Positions 63,905-64,000 of a DNA stretch of 64,000 nucleotides are shown in pieces. The notes beneath the pieces were generated by a model. That model was not told where the DNA came from and did no database searches. It saw only the letters and a list, made by a program, of their open reading frames with translations. Source of the stretch: CTSOIL-112 sp049291875. GTDB lineage: Bacteria; Pseudomonadota; Gammaproteobacteria; Burkholderiales; Burkholderiaceae. The stretch is from contig JBATQE010000020.1 of assembly GCA_049291875.1 (NCBI GenBank), positions 6,560 through 70,559 on the forward strand, given 5' to 3'. Every line of letters starts with the position of its first letter. Within the stretch, counting starts at the first letter, position 1. The translations under genes were made by a program, and so were the position numbers.

Positions 63905-64000
63905 CTAAAAGTAGAACCCTTTAAACTAACCCAAAGGAGTTTTACATGAAAGTATCCAAATTCAGCGACAGCCAAATCGCCAGCATTCTAAAACAAGCCG
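63895..64000 (+). mobile_element. IS3-family insertion sequence, left end (runs off the window)
   Basis: The transposase OrfA begins at 63946, and the ~50 nt before it (CCTAAAAGTAGAACC and on to AAAGGAG) look like the left end of an IS3/IS407-type element. The exact terminal inverted repeat cannot be fixed without the right end. Confidence 0.65.
63946..64000 (+). CDS. IS3-family transposase OrfA, N-terminal fragment
   Basis: Eighteen codons are present: MKVSKFSDSQIASILKQA. This is the standard start of OrfA (a helix-turn-helix protein) in the IS407/IS51-type groups, where KxSKFxDxQIxxILKQ is common. AAAGGAG lies 6-7 nt upstream. The rest, including OrfB with the DDE nuclease, lies beyond the window. 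Confidence 0.78.
   Translation, partial: MKVSKFSDSQIASILKQA

Overview
The window is a 64 kb piece of a bacterial chromosome, most likely from the Betaproteobacteria and probably the Burkholderiales. The evidence is the housekeeping neighbourhoods: mreBCD-mrdA-rodA-rlpA, divergent yraN/rsmI, mutY-mutM facing TPR-lolB-ispE, an isoaspartyl-methyltransferase-like gene directly before tolC, GTP-dependent PEP carboxykinase, and a cobalamin methionine synthase without its homocysteine domain. Genus cannot be fixed from this sequence alone. No tRNA, rRNA or CRISPR array was seen.

Layout. 1-3.7 kb: the end of a PTS enzyme I gene converges on an amino-sugar operon (gntR-nagA-nagB-II). 4-10 kb: pckG, msrA, the truncated-type metH and yegP. 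10.2-12.4 kb: a copper-handling set (DUF2946, YcnI and two PCuAC copper chaperones in tandem). 12.4-15.3 kb: an OmpR/EnvZ-type two-component system downstream of an unusual Asn-, Cys-, His-, Met- and Gly-rich membrane protein. 15.5-17.8 kb: rpsT and murJ. 18-24.6 kb: an RND efflux operon (membrane fusion protein, pump, Pcm-like methyltransferase, TolC). 24.6-27.1 kb: a membrane-anchored HtrA/DegS protease and nif3 with overlapping divergent start codons, then yigZ.

27.1-29.7 kb is the most distinctive part. Two integron gene cassettes, each with an attC-like site, carry an OXA-2-group class D beta-lactamase and a PD-(D/E)XK nuclease-like protein. They lie between yigZ and mutY, and no integrase is visible. 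A composite palindromic element lies next to the array.

29.7-40.7 kb: mutY-mutM, TPR-lolB-ispE, a ClC-type channel, an AEC carrier, malic enzyme, DUF4019, a GFA-family gene broken by a 5-bp duplication, and small proteins. 41-47 kb: hemB, aspA, corA, and scoAB. 46.5-52.8 kb: a full phenylalanine/tyrosine catabolic operon (hpd-hmgA-fahA-maiA-phhA-phhB) divergent from an Lrp/AsnC regulator. Its end products are fumarate and acetoacetate, and the nearby ScoAB CoA-transferase can activate acetoacetate. 52.9-64 kb: a TlpA-like lipoprotein, yraN/rsmI, rlpA, the rod-shape operon, a PLD-family lipoprotein, and a PIN gene cut off at its 5' end where an IS3-family element begins and runs off the window.

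A family of small dispersed palindromic repeats is scattered between genes at 10.0, 40.7, 40.8, 44.9 and 46.4 kb. The consensus core is roughly GGAAnnnCGGAAnAA. Two copies begin exactly at a gene's TAA stop codon.
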